From Domibacillus indicus (GTDB lineage Bacteria > Bacillota > Bacilli > Bacillales > Domibacillaceae): a stretch of DNA of 64,000 nt. The first letter of the stretch is position 1, and every line of letters starts with the position of its first letter. The stretch is taken from assembly GCF_023715895.1 (NCBI RefSeq), contig NZ_JAMBOO010000001.1, forward strand, positions 552,556 through 616,555, in the 5' to 3' direction. The notes under the pieces are model-generated. The model did no database searches. It was given only the letters and a program-made list of their open reading frames with translations, and had not been told where the DNA came from. Made by a program: the position numbers and the translations under genes. Shown piece after piece: positions 8,471-20,886 of this stretch.

Positions 8471-9673
8471 TTAAATGCCATCTCCAAACGAATCCTCGTC
8501 CGAGCCTGGCGGCGGTGTCTGGCGCAATGAAGACATCCGCAGTGTAATCGAGCCTGTTTTCGTTTCCGCATCAATCATGAGCTGACGGTCACCCATCACG
8601 TTGTCACTTTCAAACTTCAATGATTTTTGGATGCGCTCATCTTTTTCTGAAACATGGCCCATTCCAGTTTCCGGCAGCGTCAGCCGGCCTGCGGTTGTGC
8701 GAATCTCTCCTTTTACAGCAAGATCCTGTGGTACATAGAGTTCAATATTTCCAGTCATGGATTCAGCGCGGACCGCCTCAGCCTGATCTCTTTTCGCATC
8801 GTATAGCAGGTTGCCATTAAACGTCTGCAAATCGGCAAACCGATAGGTTCCGACCATATGAATCGCACCGTTAAACGTATTAAGCTCTGCCCGTTCCCCT
8901 TCACAGTCAATCAGGCGGATCGGACCGTTTCCTGTTTCTGCTTCGATCACCGCAATATGGCTGTTTTTCAATTCTATTTTCCCATTTCCGGAACGGACCT
9001 CAAGCTTCTCTGCTTCCACATCCCTCATATCAAATGCACCGTTAAATAGTTTTACCGACACATCATCCAGTTCCTTTGAAGGAATAAAAAGCGTAATATC
9101 TGTTTTCATCAGCTTTAAGCCGACTGAAAGAGACAGTTTATCTTCGCGGGCATAAAAAATGCTGTTTTTCAAAAAGGACTGTTTTGCTTCTTCTTCTGTA
9201 GAAACACCAAACACTTTCACATGGCATTCCGCTTTTACACCGTCGCCATCCCATGGACGGACTGTAACAGATCCGTTCGCTGTCTCAAGCTTTAAACGGC
9301 GCGGCATTACATTTTGCTCATGAAAAACATGTGTAAATTCAGTTCCTTTTCCGACAAAAGGCATTTCTACATCTTTTAATCGTTTAACAGCTGACTGCAT
9401 AAACTCGAATAACTTGTCTTTTGACTGAGTAACGGTTTCGGTTGTCGGGCGCTGGCCGGCCATTTTTTGACCGAACTTCTCCAGTTCTTCAAAAAGGCCG
9501 CCCAGGTTGAAGCCTTTCGAGCTCTCTTCCTCTTTTGCTGCAGAAGAACGCGTTTCTTTCTCGCTTGAGATGGCACTGCCCTTCTCTAAGGCTTCAATCA
9601 ATTTGACTGCTTCATCCGCTGAAATCACTCCGGATTCAACCATTTTTAATATGCGCAGTTTTTCTTCGCTCAT
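8471..9673 (-). CDS. yvlB: YvlB/LiaX-type DUF4097 adhesin-fold protein
   Basis: A 400-residue protein. Residues 1-33 (MSEEKLRILKMVESGVISADEAVKLIEALEKG) form the short helical N-terminal domain found in YvlB and LiaX. A charged linker follows, and residues 125-380 form a DUF4097 beta-solenoid with repeating strands such as LNTFNGAIHMVG and ELYVPQDLAVKGEI. In relatives this family takes part in envelope-stress signalling with PspC and holin-like partners. The ATG at 9673 is chosen since the N-terminal domain begins there; upstream in-frame codons lack family similarity. It is followed by yvlD, and the lack of signal peptide suggests a cytosolic or peripheral protein. Confidence 0.85.
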   Translation of the reverse strand: MSEEKLRILKMVESGVISADEAVKLIEALEKGSAISSEKETRSSAAKEEESSKGFNLGGLFEELEKFGQKMAGQRPTTETVTQSKDKLFEFMQSAVKRLKDVEMPFVGKGTEFTHVFHEQNVMPRRLKLETANGSVTVRPWDGDGVKAECHVKVFGVSTEEEAKQSFLKNSIFYAREDKLSLSVGLKLMKTDITLFIPSKELDDVSVKLFNGAFDMRDVEAEKLEVRSGNGKIELKNSHIAVIEAETGNGPIRLIDCEGERAELNTFNGAIHMVGTYRFADLQTFNGNLLYDAKRDQAEAVRAESMTGNIELYVPQDLAVKGEIRTTAGRLTLPETGMGHVSEKDERIQKSLKFESDNVMGDRQLMIDAETKTGSITLRMSSLRQTPPPGSDEDSFGDGI

Positions 9674-9738
9674 CAATGTAAACCTCCCGTTTTTCGTTTC
9701 TATTCGTGTATACGAACGCTCCATCAAAAGGTTTCATT

Positions 9739-12591
<2,853 letters not shown>

Positions 12592-12601
12592 GAGGGCACC
12601 T

Positions 12602-14578
12602 CTATTCTGATTTTAATTCAAACAATGCGTCACGAAGCTCGGCAGCACGCTCGAAATCGAGTGCTTTTGCTGCTTCTTTCATTTCCGCCTCTAAGCTCGC
12701 AATAAGTTTTTGTCTTTCCTGCTTTGAAATTTTTCGGCCGGTATTCTTTGAAGCGTATGTTTCGGTTTCCTCCGCTGCTTGTGTGGCACGTATCACATCG
12801 CGGATATCTTTTTGAATGGTCATTGGCGTAATGCCGTGCTTCTCATTGTACGCTTCTTGAATTTCACGGCGGCGTTTTGTTTCTTCGATCGCTTTTGTCA
12901 TGGAATCTGTCATTTTATCAGCATACATAATGACTTTTCCTTCGGCATTACGTGCAGCCCGGCCAATGGTTTGAATAAGCGACCGTTCGGAGCGAAGGAA
13001 CCCTTCTTTATCTGCATCGAGAATAGCCACTAGCGATACTTCCGGGATATCGAGTCCTTCCCGGAGCAAGTTGATTCCGACGAGAACATCATACTTGCCG
13101 AGGCGCAAATCGCGGATAATTTCAATTCGCTCAAGTGTTTTAATTTCCGAATGCAAATACTGCACTTTAATGCCGATTTCTTTCAAGTAATCCGTTAAGT
13201 CTTCCGACATTTTCTTTGTTAATGTTGTGATCAGTACGCGCTCGTCTTTTTCGATCCGTTCATTGATTTCGCCAAGCAGATCGTCAATCTGCCCTTCGAT
13301 CGGCCGAACGTCAATGGTTGGGTCAAGCAGGCCAGTCGGGCGAATAATCTGCTGTGTCATTTCTGGCGTTTGCTCAAGCTCATATGGGCCTGGTGTTGCC
13401 GATACGTACACAATCTGGTTAATGTGCTCTTCAAATTCCGAAAAAGTAAGAGGCCGGTTATCCTTCGCGGATGGAAGGCGGAACCCATGGTCAACAAGCA
13501 CCTGCTTGCGCGCCTGGTCGCCATTGTACATGCCGCGCACCTGCGGCAGCGTAACATGGGACTCATCAATGACCATTAAAAAGTCATCTGGAAAATAATC
13601 CAATAATGTATAAGGAGTTGAACCCGGCGGACGAAGTGTTAAATGGCGCGAATAGTTTTCAATTCCTGAGCAAAAACCCATTTCGCGCATCATTTCCAGA
13701 TCATAGCGGGTCCGCTGTTCTAAACGCTGCGCTTCTAAAAGCTTTTCCTCTGCCCGAAGCTCTGCCAGGCGCTCTTCCAGCTCCTGCTCAATGTTGCCGA
13801 TGGCAATGTTCATTTTTTCTTCCCGCGTAACGAAGTGGCTGGCCGGGAAAATAGCGGCATGCTCGCGGTCACCCATAATTTCTCCGGTCAAAGCATCCAC
13901 TTCGCGAATGCGGTCAATTTCATCTCCAAAAAACTCAACACGAATACACCGCTCGTCTCTTGAAGCCGGGAAAATTTCTACTACATCTCCACGAACTCGG
14001 AACGTTCCGCGCTTAAAATCAATGTCATTTCGTTCATATTGAATGTCAACAAGGCGCCGAAGCAAATCATTTCGCGGCACCTCCATGCCTGTGCGGAGCG
14101 AGATCACCATTTCTTTATATTCTTCCGGTGAACCGAGGCCATAAATGCACGACACCGACGCGATAATAATGACATCATCGCGTTCGAATAGAGAAGACGT
14201 TGCCGAGTGGCGCAGCTTATCAATTTCATCGTTAATACTGGCATCTTTTTCAATAAATGTATCCGTTTGCGGGACGTACGCCTCCGGCTGATAATAATCG
14301 TAGTAACTGACGAAGTATTCCACTGCGTTATTTGGGAAAAATTCTTTAAACTCACTGTAAAGCTGGCCAGCAAGCGTTTTGTTATGGGCGATGACAAGCG
14401 TGGGCTTTTTCACTTCCTGAATCACATTTGAGACGGTAAAGGTTTTCCCTGTACCTGTCGCGCCAAGCAGCGTTTGATGTTTTTTGCCGCTGCGAATGCC
14501 TTCGACAAGTTCTGCAATGGCTGCCGGCTGGTCGCCCTCCGGTTTATATTTAGAAACTAAGTTAAATTCATGCGCCAA
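12602..14578 (-). CDS. uvrB: Excinuclease ABC subunit B
   Basis: UvrB is the helicase-like damage-verification subunit that receives DNA from UvrA and recruits UvrC. In 658 residues it shows Walker A GATGTGKT near 40, the beta-hairpin region [13 protein letters not shown] near 92-104, the DEAD-box-like VIDESHVT near 340, and motif [11 protein letters not shown] near 543. The C-terminal UVR motif for UvrC binding spans about 620-655 ([14 protein letters not shown]). It is followed immediately by uvrA. I looked for a LexA/DinR box upstream and could not identify a good one. Confidence 0.97.
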   Translation of the reverse strand: MAHEFNLVSKYKPEGDQPAAIAELVEGIRSGKKHQTLLGATGTGKTFTVSNVIQEVKKPTLVIAHNKTLAGQLYSEFKEFFPNNAVEYFVSYYDYYQPEAYVPQTDTFIEKDASINDEIDKLRHSATSSLFERDDVIIIASVSCIYGLGSPEEYKEMVISLRTGMEVPRNDLLRRLVDIQYERNDIDFKRGTFRVRGDVVEIFPASRDERCIRVEFFGDEIDRIREVDALTGEIMGDREHAAIFPASHFVTREEKMNIAIGNIEQELEERLAELRAEEKLLEAQRLEQRTRYDLEMMREMGFCSGIENYSRHLTLRPPGSTPYTLLDYFPDDFLMVIDESHVTLPQVRGMYNGDQARKQVLVDHGFRLPSAKDNRPLTFSEFEEHINQIVYVSATPGPYELEQTPEMTQQIIRPTGLLDPTIDVRPIEGQIDDLLGEINERIEKDERVLITTLTKKMSEDLTDYLKEIGIKVQYLHSEIKTLERIEIIRDLRLGKYDVLVGINLLREGLDIPEVSLVAILDADKEGFLRSERSLIQTIGRAARNAEGKVIMYADKMTDSMTKAIEETKRRREIQEAYNEKHGITPMTIQKDIRDVIRATQAAEETETYASKNTGRKISKQERQKLIASLEAEMKEAAKALDFERAAELRDALFELKSE

Positions 14579-14700
14579 CGCATTGTCCCCCTGTCTATAT
14601 CCGTTCTTCTTTCTTTTATACTTCCCATTTTATCATGATCGAAACAAAAAAAGCCAACAAAAAGCACACACCTGTTCGGAATGCGTGTTTTTGCGGCGAT

Positions 14701-14727
14701 AAAAAAACACCGAATCCACTTCGGTGT
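14701..14727 (-). terminator. Terminator after csbA
   Basis: ACACCGAA pairs with TTCGGTGT across TCCAC, followed on the minus strand by T7. The distal arm touches the csbA stop codon. It partly insulates uvrBA from csbA, which are often cotranscribed in relatives. Confidence 0.8.
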
Positions 14728-14966
14728 CAATTCAGCTTTACCTTCAGCCGTTTCATCATTCGGTTGGACAGCCAAAGGCCGGCTGTAATAGAAAAAGCGT
14801 CCATTACGATCAATTCCCACGTATGGGTATATCCTTTATAGGCAGATGCGGCAATCAGTGCGACTGTCAAAATAACGCCAAGAAACTGGTTGTATGTTAC
14901 ACGTGAAAACAGTAAAACAAGCAAAGCCGGCATAAACATAGCCAGAATCAGCTTATCCACCATCAT
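14727..14966 (-). CDS. csbA: CsbA family small membrane protein
   Basis: A 79-residue protein with three membrane segments (about 5-20, 30-45, 52-68) and the conserved start MVDKLILAMFMPALLVLLFSR. In B. subtilis CsbA is a sigma-B-controlled membrane protein of unknown function, located upstream of uvrB as here. TGGTGGATAAGC-type initiation is preceded by an AGGAGG site. A terminator follows, so cotranscription with uvrBA would depend on read-through. Confidence 0.82.
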   Translation of the reverse strand: MMVDKLILAMFMPALLVLLFSRVTYNQFLGVILTVALIAASAYKGYTHTWELIVMDAFSITAGLWLSNRMMKRLKVKLN

Positions 14967-15029
14967 GCCCTCCTAAGTTTTTTCTTTTATCATACTGGAT
15001 TTTTCTTTTTTCGGAAAGATTGGATTTTA

Positions 15030-15665
15030 TTATGACCGGTTAATAATGCGCTCTGTTAAATCCCGAAGCTCACTGTGCGGCATAAATTTCTCAGCCAGCA
15101 TATCCGGCATAATGTGGTCGATAAAATACTGCACACAACGAAGATCTTGAAATTTTAAAATCGTGTTGAGCGCTTCTTCGTAAATTTCAAAGAAAAGCGG
15201 GTCTGGATTTCGTTTTAAAATTTCTCCATACGCTTCATACAGCAAATCCACTTTATCGGCTACTGACAAAATGCGTCCTTCAAGCGTGCCGTCTTTCCCT
15301 TCTTTTAAACGCCTAAAATAGGCTTCGTGGAACTCCGGCGGAAATTCCGCTTCAATAAAGCGGCGTGCCATTTTTTCTTCTACCTGCGAAAACAGCTCTT
15401 TTAATTCTGTTGTCGCATACTTTACCGGTGTTTTAATATCTCCGGTAAACAACTCCGCATAATCATGGTTGAGTGCTTTTTCATATAAAGACCGCCAGTC
15501 CACTGTTGCGCCTTTCATTTCCTCGACTGTGCCTAAAAATTGAGCGATTTTTGTGACCTTGAATGAATGAGCCGCCACATTATGGGTTTGAAATTTAAAC
15601 TTCCCCGGCAGGCGGTATAAATGCTCAAGATCTGACAGTGTTTTAAAGTATGTATGTACCCCCAT
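15030..15665 (-). CDS. HD-domain hydrolase (YfbR-like 5'-nucleotidase type)
   Basis: A 211-residue HD phosphohydrolase. The metal-binding pattern appears as HNVAAHSF (near residues 29-36), LNHDYAE with the HD pair (near 65-71), and VADKVDLLYE with the final Asp (near 135). YfbR-type enzymes dephosphorylate deoxynucleoside monophosphates, but the substrate here is not provable. The ATG at 15665 is preferred: AAAGGAG lies eight bases upstream, while the in-frame ATG at 15674 is only about three bases from it. It is monocistronic between csbA and a YhfH mini-gene on the same strand. Confidence 0.75.
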   Translation of the reverse strand: MGVHTYFKTLSDLEHLYRLPGKFKFQTHNVAAHSFKVTKIAQFLGTVEEMKGATVDWRSLYEKALNHDYAELFTGDIKTPVKYATTELKELFSQVEEKMARRFIEAEFPPEFHEAYFRRLKEGKDGTLEGRILSVADKVDLLYEAYGEILKRNPDPLFFEIYEEALNTILKFQDLRCVQYFIDHIMPDMLAEKFMPHSELRDLTERIINRS

Positions 15666-15753
15666 GACATCCACTCCTTTTCTAATGAAGAAACCTGTTC
15701 ATTTTCTGTAAGGTATGATGACTATTGTAACGGCAAATAAACAGAAAAAAAAG

Positions 15754-15791
15754 AAAAATCCACTCTGTTATGGAACAACAGGTGGATTTTT
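15754..15791 (-). terminator. Terminator after the yhfH-like gene
   Basis: AAAAATCCAC pairs with GTGGATTTTT, extended inward by CTGTT/AACAG. The A/T runs on both sides allow bidirectional function. Confidence 0.8.
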
Positions 15792-15822
15792 GTATTGAAT
15801 CCGATTACATTCTCCGAAAAAA

Positions 15823-15957
15823 TTACTCTTCTACTTTACTTAAACAGCGTTCACATTCCGTATGGTACGACTCATGCTGCTCTGTTATCTGTGCCCCGCA
15901 CTGGCAGCACTCTTTCCCCGGGATATTACGGTAAAATTCTAACGGCATCATGTTCAT
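15823..15957 (-). CDS. yhfH: YhfH family mini-protein with paired cysteines
   Basis: A 44-residue protein: MNMMPLEFYRNIPGKECC, then QCGAQITEQHESYH and TECERCLSK. Two Cys-x2-Cys pairs (Cys17/Cys20 and Cys35/Cys38) imply a small zinc ribbon. LEFYRNIP plus the cysteine spacing matches the YhfH family of Bacillaceae, function unknown. A GGGGG site lies two bases before the first ATG and eight before the ATG at 15951, so the mature start is probably 15951 (42 residues). It is followed by its own terminator. Confidence 0.75.
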   Translation of the reverse strand: MNMMPLEFYRNIPGKECCQCGAQITEQHESYHTECERCLSKVEE

Positions 15958-16060
15958 GTCCCCCTTTTGATTTTTGGTTGATGTGTTGCTGTACGTTTAT
16001 TGTATTATAACAGATATAATAAGCCAACATGTGTTATATAATAAATTCGTTTTTTGCGAT

Positions 16061-16088
16061 AAAAAAACGCCCTTCGAAAAGGGCGTTT
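16061..16088 (-). terminator. Terminator after minJ
   Basis: AAACGCCCTT pairs with AAGGGCGTTT across CGAA, and T7 follows on the minus strand. Confidence 0.85.
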
Positions 16089-17280
16089 AATCAGAAAACA
16101 CAGAGTCATCCAGATATTCTTTTTCTTCGGGCGCAAATAGCAGGCCAAGCTCATGGTGTTCATTTTCATAAATAGAGCCTTGCGTAAATCGAACCTGCCC
16201 GTTTGTGCCAATCACTTCAAGCTTGCAATAAGCAGCATTTTTCTGCAGCGCTTTATAAAATTCTGGTTCTGTCCCTACCGGTATCCCGTTTACTTTTGTG
16301 ATAATTTCACCAATCATCAGCCCCATCTTTCGAGCAGGTGCTCCCGGGAGAACGCCCACCACCATGATTCCTTTCGGCTGGGTTGTAAAAAAGTATGGAC
16401 GATGCTTTTCATAGCTGAAATGCCGGCGGGTAATTGCTATGCGCGCAATAGCTGCGAATAAAACAGCGGCCGCCGACAGCTGCCATACCCAATAAGAACC
16501 TGCCGCAATAAGCAATGCCAGAGCACCGGCCCAAATAACACTTTTACCCGTCGCCTGTACGGCCAGCGCCGGAAGTGTACTGCGCACAGTCATTGAAAAG
16601 CCGACTAGAAACGGAAATAAGATCAGGTAGTAATGCCCGGCGCCAATCGGGATCACCGGCCACCAATCCGCAAATGATTCAAGCGGGCGGGCTCCTGGAA
16701 CCGGGAGAAATACTGGAACAAGCCAAAGGCGCCGCGCCAAATGAACCGCCGTTTTTTGTCCGCGCTTACTCATCTCCAGGCGCGGCGACGTTCCCTGATA
16801 ACCGCGCTTATGAATAAGCACCCCTTCGGCTATTACCAGAAGTGCCGTGATAAGGGCTAGAATAGATAAAATGCTTTCCATTTTCAAAGGTTCATAGGAA
16901 ATAAATGAATATCCCGCGTAATCGGCCAGAATAAATACAGCATAAGCGGCTGTTAAGGTCCAGGCAGGCGACAGCAGAAAAAAGCCGCCAATACTGAAGA
17001 TAATAAACAGCGCTGCCATAAAGCTGAGCAGGTCAGCCGGTAAAGCCAGGCCAAGACCAAGAGAAATAATAGACAGCACGAGACCTACTGCCAGGCTTGA
17101 TGGCAAAATAAACCGGATTTCTTGATATATATCATATACGCGTGTGCCGAAGTCCTTGCGTTCACGCGTGACACGAAACATGCCGACTACAAAAGCCAGA
17201 ACAAATGAAAAATAAAAGACAGGGTGAAGCAATAATCTTCCTGCAGCCGTAATGAGCTGCATGAGCCAGTCCAAAGCCAT
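16087..17280 (-). CDS. minJ: Topological-specificity / division protein MinJ (PDZ membrane protein)
   Basis: In B. subtilis MinJ bridges DivIVA to MinD and directs division-site selection. This 397-residue protein has six to eight membrane helices over residues 1-290 and a C-terminal PDZ domain at about 300-375, with GIMVVGVLPGAPARKMGLMIGEII and KVNGIPVGTEPEFYKALQ. The ATG at 17280 follows GAGGGAC. The location between the csbA/HD region and ftsEX corresponds to yvjD in B. subtilis; the swrA and ctpB genes that lie near it there are not seen. Function is inferred from architecture and synteny. Confidence 0.83.
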   Translation of the reverse strand: MALDWLMQLITAAGRLLLHPVFYFSFVLAFVVGMFRVTRERKDFGTRVYDIYQEIRFILPSSLAVGLVLSIISLGLGLALPADLLSFMAALFIIFSIGGFFLLSPAWTLTAAYAVFILADYAGYSFISYEPLKMESILSILALITALLVIAEGVLIHKRGYQGTSPRLEMSKRGQKTAVHLARRLWLVPVFLPVPGARPLESFADWWPVIPIGAGHYYLILFPFLVGFSMTVRSTLPALAVQATGKSVIWAGALALLIAAGSYWVWQLSAAAVLFAAIARIAITRRHFSYEKHRPYFFTTQPKGIMVVGVLPGAPARKMGLMIGEIITKVNGIPVGTEPEFYKALQKNAAYCKLEVIGTNGQVRFTQGSIYENEHHELGLLFAPEEKEYLDDSVFSD

Positions 17281-17374
17281 AAAAGTCCCTCCAGAGCGTT
17301 GCACAAAAGTCTTTCTCTCTATTATTGTATCAGAAAGCTTCTGCAATCGTTAACAGACTTATGGCGCTTTTTCA

Positions 17375-18505
17375 TCAAGCTTCGCTGAGCGCCTTTTCAA
17401 ACTGACCGATAATGTCTTCTGCTTCTTCAATACCAATTGAAATACGAACGGTTTTCTCAGAAACACCGACGGCTGCTTTTTCTTCTGCATTAAGTGAACG
17501 GTGGGAAGTGCCAAACGGCCATGAAACGGACGTTTCTACACCGGCAAGCGACGGAACAATCCCGATCCAGCCAAGTGAGCGGAAGAAAGCAAATTCGTCT
17601 GTATCTTTCGCCAGGTCAATCGTAACGATCGCTCCATTCCCCCGCTCAGATACGCCTTTTGGATAAAAAACTTTTTCTATTTTTGCATGAGTACGGAGCC
17701 AGTCTGCCACTTTCTCTGCATTGGCAGCCTGGCGCTCCATCCGCAGGCCAAGCGTTTTGGCTCCTCGGCATGCGAGCCATGATTCAAACGGGCTTAAGTT
17801 CATGCCAATGTTCACAACACGGCTTCTCGCTGCTTGTATGTATTCTTTCTTTCCAACTACAACACCTGCTGACACGTCACTGTGTCCGCCGATATATTTC
17901 GTCGCTGAGTGAACAACGAGATCTGCACCTAACTCGTAAGGCTTAATTAAAAACGGAGTGGCAAACGTATTATCTACCATTAAAACAAGTTCTTTTTTCT
18001 TGGCAAGAGCCGATACTTCTGCTATATTCTCAACACGCAAAAACGGGTTTGTAATTGATTCTGTATACAGCATAACCGTTTCCGGGCGGATGGCCGCTTC
18101 TACAGCTGACAAGTCTTCAAAATCTACAAACGAAGTTCCAATGCCCATACGCGACAGCTCTTCTTTCATCGCATAAAACGTGCCGCCGTATACATCCTGC
18201 GCGGCTACAATGTGATCGCCGCTTTTGGCTACAGCCAGAACTGCAGCTGTAATCGCACCAAGGCCGGATGACGCTGCTACTCCCTCTGGTGCTCCTTCAA
18301 GACGTGCTGTAATATTAGCCAGCTCATCTGCATTGGGATTGCCGACACGTGTATACAGATAAGGGGATTCCCCATTATAATAGCCTTCCATTTCTTCCAA
18401 GCTGTTGAATGCAAACACAGATGTCTGGTAAATCGGTGTCACTTTGCTTTGAATATTTTTTGGCAGCTTTTCGCCATGTAACGCTTTTGTGTTAAAAGAA
18501 TCCAT
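17375..18505 (-). CDS. Cys/Met-metabolism PLP enzyme (cystathionine synthase/lyase family)
   Basis: A 376-residue fold-type-I PLP enzyme of the trans-sulfuration family. PLP lysine lies in HSATKYIGGHSD (near residue 200), the phosphate-binding region is ASSGLGAITAAV (near 80), and the Asp for the pyridine nitrogen is in VDNTFATP (near 178). YLYTRVGNPN marks the inter-subunit active-site Tyr/Arg. Members act as cystathionine gamma-synthase, beta- or gamma-lyase, methionine gamma-lyase or O-acetylhomoserine sulfhydrylase, and sequence alone does not decide between them. AAAGGAG precedes the ATG. I saw no S-box leader upstream. Synteny with B. subtilis does not predict this gene here. Confidence 0.85.
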   Translation of the reverse strand: MDSFNTKALHGEKLPKNIQSKVTPIYQTSVFAFNSLEEMEGYYNGESPYLYTRVGNPNADELANITARLEGAPEGVAASSGLGAITAAVLAVAKSGDHIVAAQDVYGGTFYAMKEELSRMGIGTSFVDFEDLSAVEAAIRPETVMLYTESITNPFLRVENIAEVSALAKKKELVLMVDNTFATPFLIKPYELGADLVVHSATKYIGGHSDVSAGVVVGKKEYIQAARSRVVNIGMNLSPFESWLACRGAKTLGLRMERQAANAEKVADWLRTHAKIEKVFYPKGVSERGNGAIVTIDLAKDTDEFAFFRSLGWIGIVPSLAGVETSVSWPFGTSHRSLNAEEKAAVGVSEKTVRISIGIEEAEDIIGQFEKALSEA

Positions 18506-18580
18506 TGTTGTCCACTCCTTTTCATCTGTCCATTATATTCCGAAAATTGCACAAAAACAATCCGCCCTAACATGAGCGGA

Positions 18581-19120
18581 TTAGTGGATTAGCTCTTTCA
18601 TCATCGGTTCGTCCATCGGACCAACGATTTTTTGAGATACCGTGCCTTCTTCATCAAGCACGTATGTAGTAGGGATTGTATACACATCATACTCCTCTGT
18701 CACTGCACCGCTTTCATCGAGCAGCACAGGAAACGTGATATCGTATTGATGGGCAAATTCCCTCGCTTTAGACGAACTTTCTTCTATATTAACCGCCAGT
18801 ATCTCAACATTGTCCGGCTTTTCCTCGTAAAAGGCCTGCATGTGAGGCATTTCGTCTTTGCACGGCGGGCACCATGTTGCCCAGAAATTTATAAACACTT
18901 TCTTCCCTTTGTAATCCGACAGCTTCACTTTTTTCCCATCTATTGTTTCCAAATGGAAATCTGGTGCTTTCTCTCCGATCGCAATACCGTTTTTGTCGTT
19001 TGTCACGGCCATCCCTTTTTCGCCGATATCCGTTACGTCTTTACGATCTTCATACAACTGAAAGCCGGCCAGTCCTATTAAAAGAATCAGCAGTGCGATG
19101 CCTAGCCATTTCTTGCGCAT
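18581..19120 (-). CDS. Membrane-anchored thioredoxin-like protein (ResA/TlpA type)
   Basis: A 179-residue thiol-disulfide oxidoreductase with an N-terminal membrane anchor (residues about 4-20) facing the outside. The redox motif is WCPPCK near residue 75 in FINFWATWCPPCKDE, and the cis-Pro loop is TIPTTYVLD near 145. These features fit ResA/StoA-like proteins that reduce apocytochrome c or act on envelope proteins. No ccs genes are adjacent, although the cytochrome at 26.4 kb has a CxxCH haem motif. The ATG at 19120 follows GGAGGAG; upstream in-frame codons run through unrelated sequence. Confidence 0.85.
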   Translation of the reverse strand: MRKKWLGIALLILLIGLAGFQLYEDRKDVTDIGEKGMAVTNDKNGIAIGEKAPDFHLETIDGKKVKLSDYKGKKVFINFWATWCPPCKDEMPHMQAFYEEKPDNVEILAVNIEESSSKAREFAHQYDITFPVLLDESGAVTEEYDVYTIPTTYVLDEEGTVSQKIVGPMDEPMMKELIH

Positions 19121-19219
19121 ATGCGTCTCCTCCAGCAGGTTATGATCATTCCTCACTCCTTCCATCATATCATATGACCGCTTTCCTCCACTTATCTGCA
19201 AACAGTAGAAAAACAAAAA

Positions 19220-19241
19220 AAAGCCGCCATAAAGCGGCTTT
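19220..19241 (-). terminator. Terminator after the yjcZ-type gene
   Basis: AAAGCCGC pairs with GCGGCTTT across CATAAA, followed on the minus strand by a T run (19219-19214). Confidence 0.8.
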
Positions 19242-19247
19242 CTTACA

Positions 19248-19355
19248 TTAAAATCCCCAGCCAACATATGCTGCGCCCACGATGATAAGTAGAATAAACA
19301 ATACGACTACAAGCGCGAATCCGCTGCCGTACCCGTTTTCTTTGTATTCGCCCAT
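19248..19355 (-). CDS. YjcZ family sporulation mini-protein
   Basis: A 35-residue protein: an N-terminal [13 protein letters not shown], then a single hydrophobic helix [17 protein letters not shown], ending GWGF. This pattern matches the YjcZ/YczN family, tiny membrane proteins made in sporulating Bacillus cells and of unknown role. A perfect GGGAGGTGGAG site lies five bases upstream of the ATG, which supports expression, and a terminator follows immediately. Confidence 0.8.
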   Translation of the reverse strand: MGEYKENGYGSGFALVVVLFILLIIVGAAYVGWGF

Positions 19356-19435
19356 GTTTCTCCACCTCCCTGTCCGTTACACTTACAGCGTATGCACAAA
19401 GGAAGAAGCCGGAAGGGCAAGCCGCCTAGATAAAG

Positions 19436-19487
19436 AAAAAAGTGCTCGTCCCTCCCTGCTTTCGGGCAGGGAAGACAAGCACTTTTT
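19436..19487 (-). terminator. Terminator of the ftsE-ftsX-endopeptidase unit
   Basis: A long stem: AAAAAGTGCT with AGCACTTTTT outside, and CCCTGC with GCAGGG around TTTC inside. T-rich flanks allow termination on either strand, but the gene ending here is on the minus strand. Confidence 0.85.
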
Positions 19488-19488
19488 C

Positions 19489-20853
19489 TTACAGATCAAT
19501 ATATTGAGCTGGGTCAACAGCGTTTTCTTTGCCTAATGTCCAAGGGCCTTTATGAATTTCGAAATGAAGATGCTGTCCGTAAGAACGGCCTGTGTTACCC
19601 ATGTAGCCAATCACCTGGCCTTTGGATACGCTGCCGCCTTGTACAACACGCTCAGACAAATGCGCATAAACGGTTGTATAAACTTGTCCATTGATAGAGT
19701 GCGAGATAAAAATCGCATTTCCATATGAATCTGAATAATAAGAACGGCTCACTACACCATCTGCAGCGGCTACGATCGGCACACTTTCGCTGTTCGCAAT
19801 ATCTATGCCTTTATGATCGCCAAGTGAACGCAGGCCAAACCCTGACGTAAAGGTTCCCTCGGCCGGGCGCATAAACATGCCGCCTGTATCAGCCGGAGTG
19901 GCTGTTGAACGAGCCTCCTGCTTTGGCTCTGCTGCTGGAGCCGATTGCTGTTCTTGAGCAGCCGGTGCTGATGAAGAGGCAGCGGCGGCTTTTGAAGCAG
20001 CTGCTTTTGCTGCCGCTGCGGCAGCGGCTTCCTGCTCCGCTTTCTTTTTCGCCGCTTCTTCTGCTAAACGTTTCTGCTCAGCAATACGGGCTTGTTCTGC
20101 TTTGATGGCTGCTTGAATCGAAGCTTCCTGCGCGCTTAGCAGGCTTTGTTCCTCTTCAAGGCTGAGCTTTTGCTCATGCGCTTCATGCTCATCTGCAACA
20201 AGGCCTTTCATCACTTCATTTTTCGCTGCACGCTGTTTTTCCAGCTTGGCTTTCATTGTTTGCAAGTCTGCCAGCATGTTTTCCAAGCTTGCAAGCTCTT
20301 CTTTTACTTTTTGTTCATTGGCTTCAAGCTGTTTTTTGTCCCGTTCCTGCTCCTGCAAAATCTCTTTATCTGCATTTACAAGCGCCGTAACGGCTGTTGC
20401 ACGGCTGACAAAATCACTGAAGCTTTCTGCTCCAAGCAGTACTTCTATGTAGCTGGCCGATCCGCCGCTTTGCTGAATCGAGCGGGCACGGTCTTCTAAT
20501 ACTTTTGTACGCTCAGCGATGCGAATCTTTAACTCTTCGATTTCCGCTCTCAAGCGTTCAATTTCTGCTTTTGTATCGGCAATTTCCTGCTCTTTTGTCC
20601 GGATCTTTGACTCGGAATCTGTAATCGCCCCATCCAGCTTACGGATTTCCGCGTTTACACTGTCCTGCTGCTGCTGAAGATTAGAAATAGCTTCCTCTTT
20701 TTTATTGATATTTTGTTCAAGACCGGATTTTTGTGACTGAATTTGCTGCTGGCGCTTTTGCAAATCAGATAAGCTTTCTGCTGAAGCGTCTCCCGTAAAA
20801 CTGAATCCAATGGACGCTGCCACCGCAAGCGCCACGTACGATTTTCTTTTCAA
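19489..20853 (-). CDS. Coiled-coil M23 peptidoglycan endopeptidase linked to FtsEX
   Basis: A 454-residue secreted cell-wall hydrolase. A signal peptide ends near DASA; residues about 30-250 form an EnvC/CwlO-like double coiled coil; an Ala-rich linker (260-320) follows; and a LytM/M23 domain occupies 325-450. Zinc ligands are visible in HKGIDIAN (H-x3-D) and the HLHFE motif. It lies directly downstream of ftsX. CwlO (NlpC/P60 domain) in B. subtilis and EnvC in E. coli are both controlled by FtsEX through such a coiled coil. TTG 20853 is preferred as start because AGAGGGG lies eight bases upstream; the earlier ATG (20871) would place that site inside the gene. Confidence 0.87.
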   Translation of the reverse strand: MKRKSYVALAVAASIGFSFTGDASAESLSDLQKRQQQIQSQKSGLEQNINKKEEAISNLQQQQDSVNAEIRKLDGAITDSESKIRTKEQEIADTKAEIERLRAEIEELKIRIAERTKVLEDRARSIQQSGGSASYIEVLLGAESFSDFVSRATAVTALVNADKEILQEQERDKKQLEANEQKVKEELASLENMLADLQTMKAKLEKQRAAKNEVMKGLVADEHEAHEQKLSLEEEQSLLSAQEASIQAAIKAEQARIAEQKRLAEEAAKKKAEQEAAAAAAAKAAASKAAAASSSAPAAQEQQSAPAAEPKQEARSTATPADTGGMFMRPAEGTFTSGFGLRSLGDHKGIDIANSESVPIVAAADGVVSRSYYSDSYGNAIFISHSINGQVYTTVYAHLSERVVQGGSVSKGQVIGYMGNTGRSYGQHLHFEIHKGPWTLGKENAVDPAQYIDL

Positions 20854-20886
20854 CGAATTGACCCCTCTCATCCCTGTATACTTGTT

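Noticed and set aside
14579..14700. LexA/DinR box upstream of uvrB
   Set aside because: GTTCGGAATGC near 14670 has only one recognisable half-site; no GAAC-N4-GTTC dyad is seen.
17281..18580. S-box or T-box leader near the PLP sulfur-metabolism gene
   Set aside because: The upstream region is only about 75 bases, with no conserved core of either class.
20854..20871. ATG 20871 as start of the M23 endopeptidase
   Set aside because: The only good ribosome-binding site lies inside the first codons, pointing to TTG 20853.
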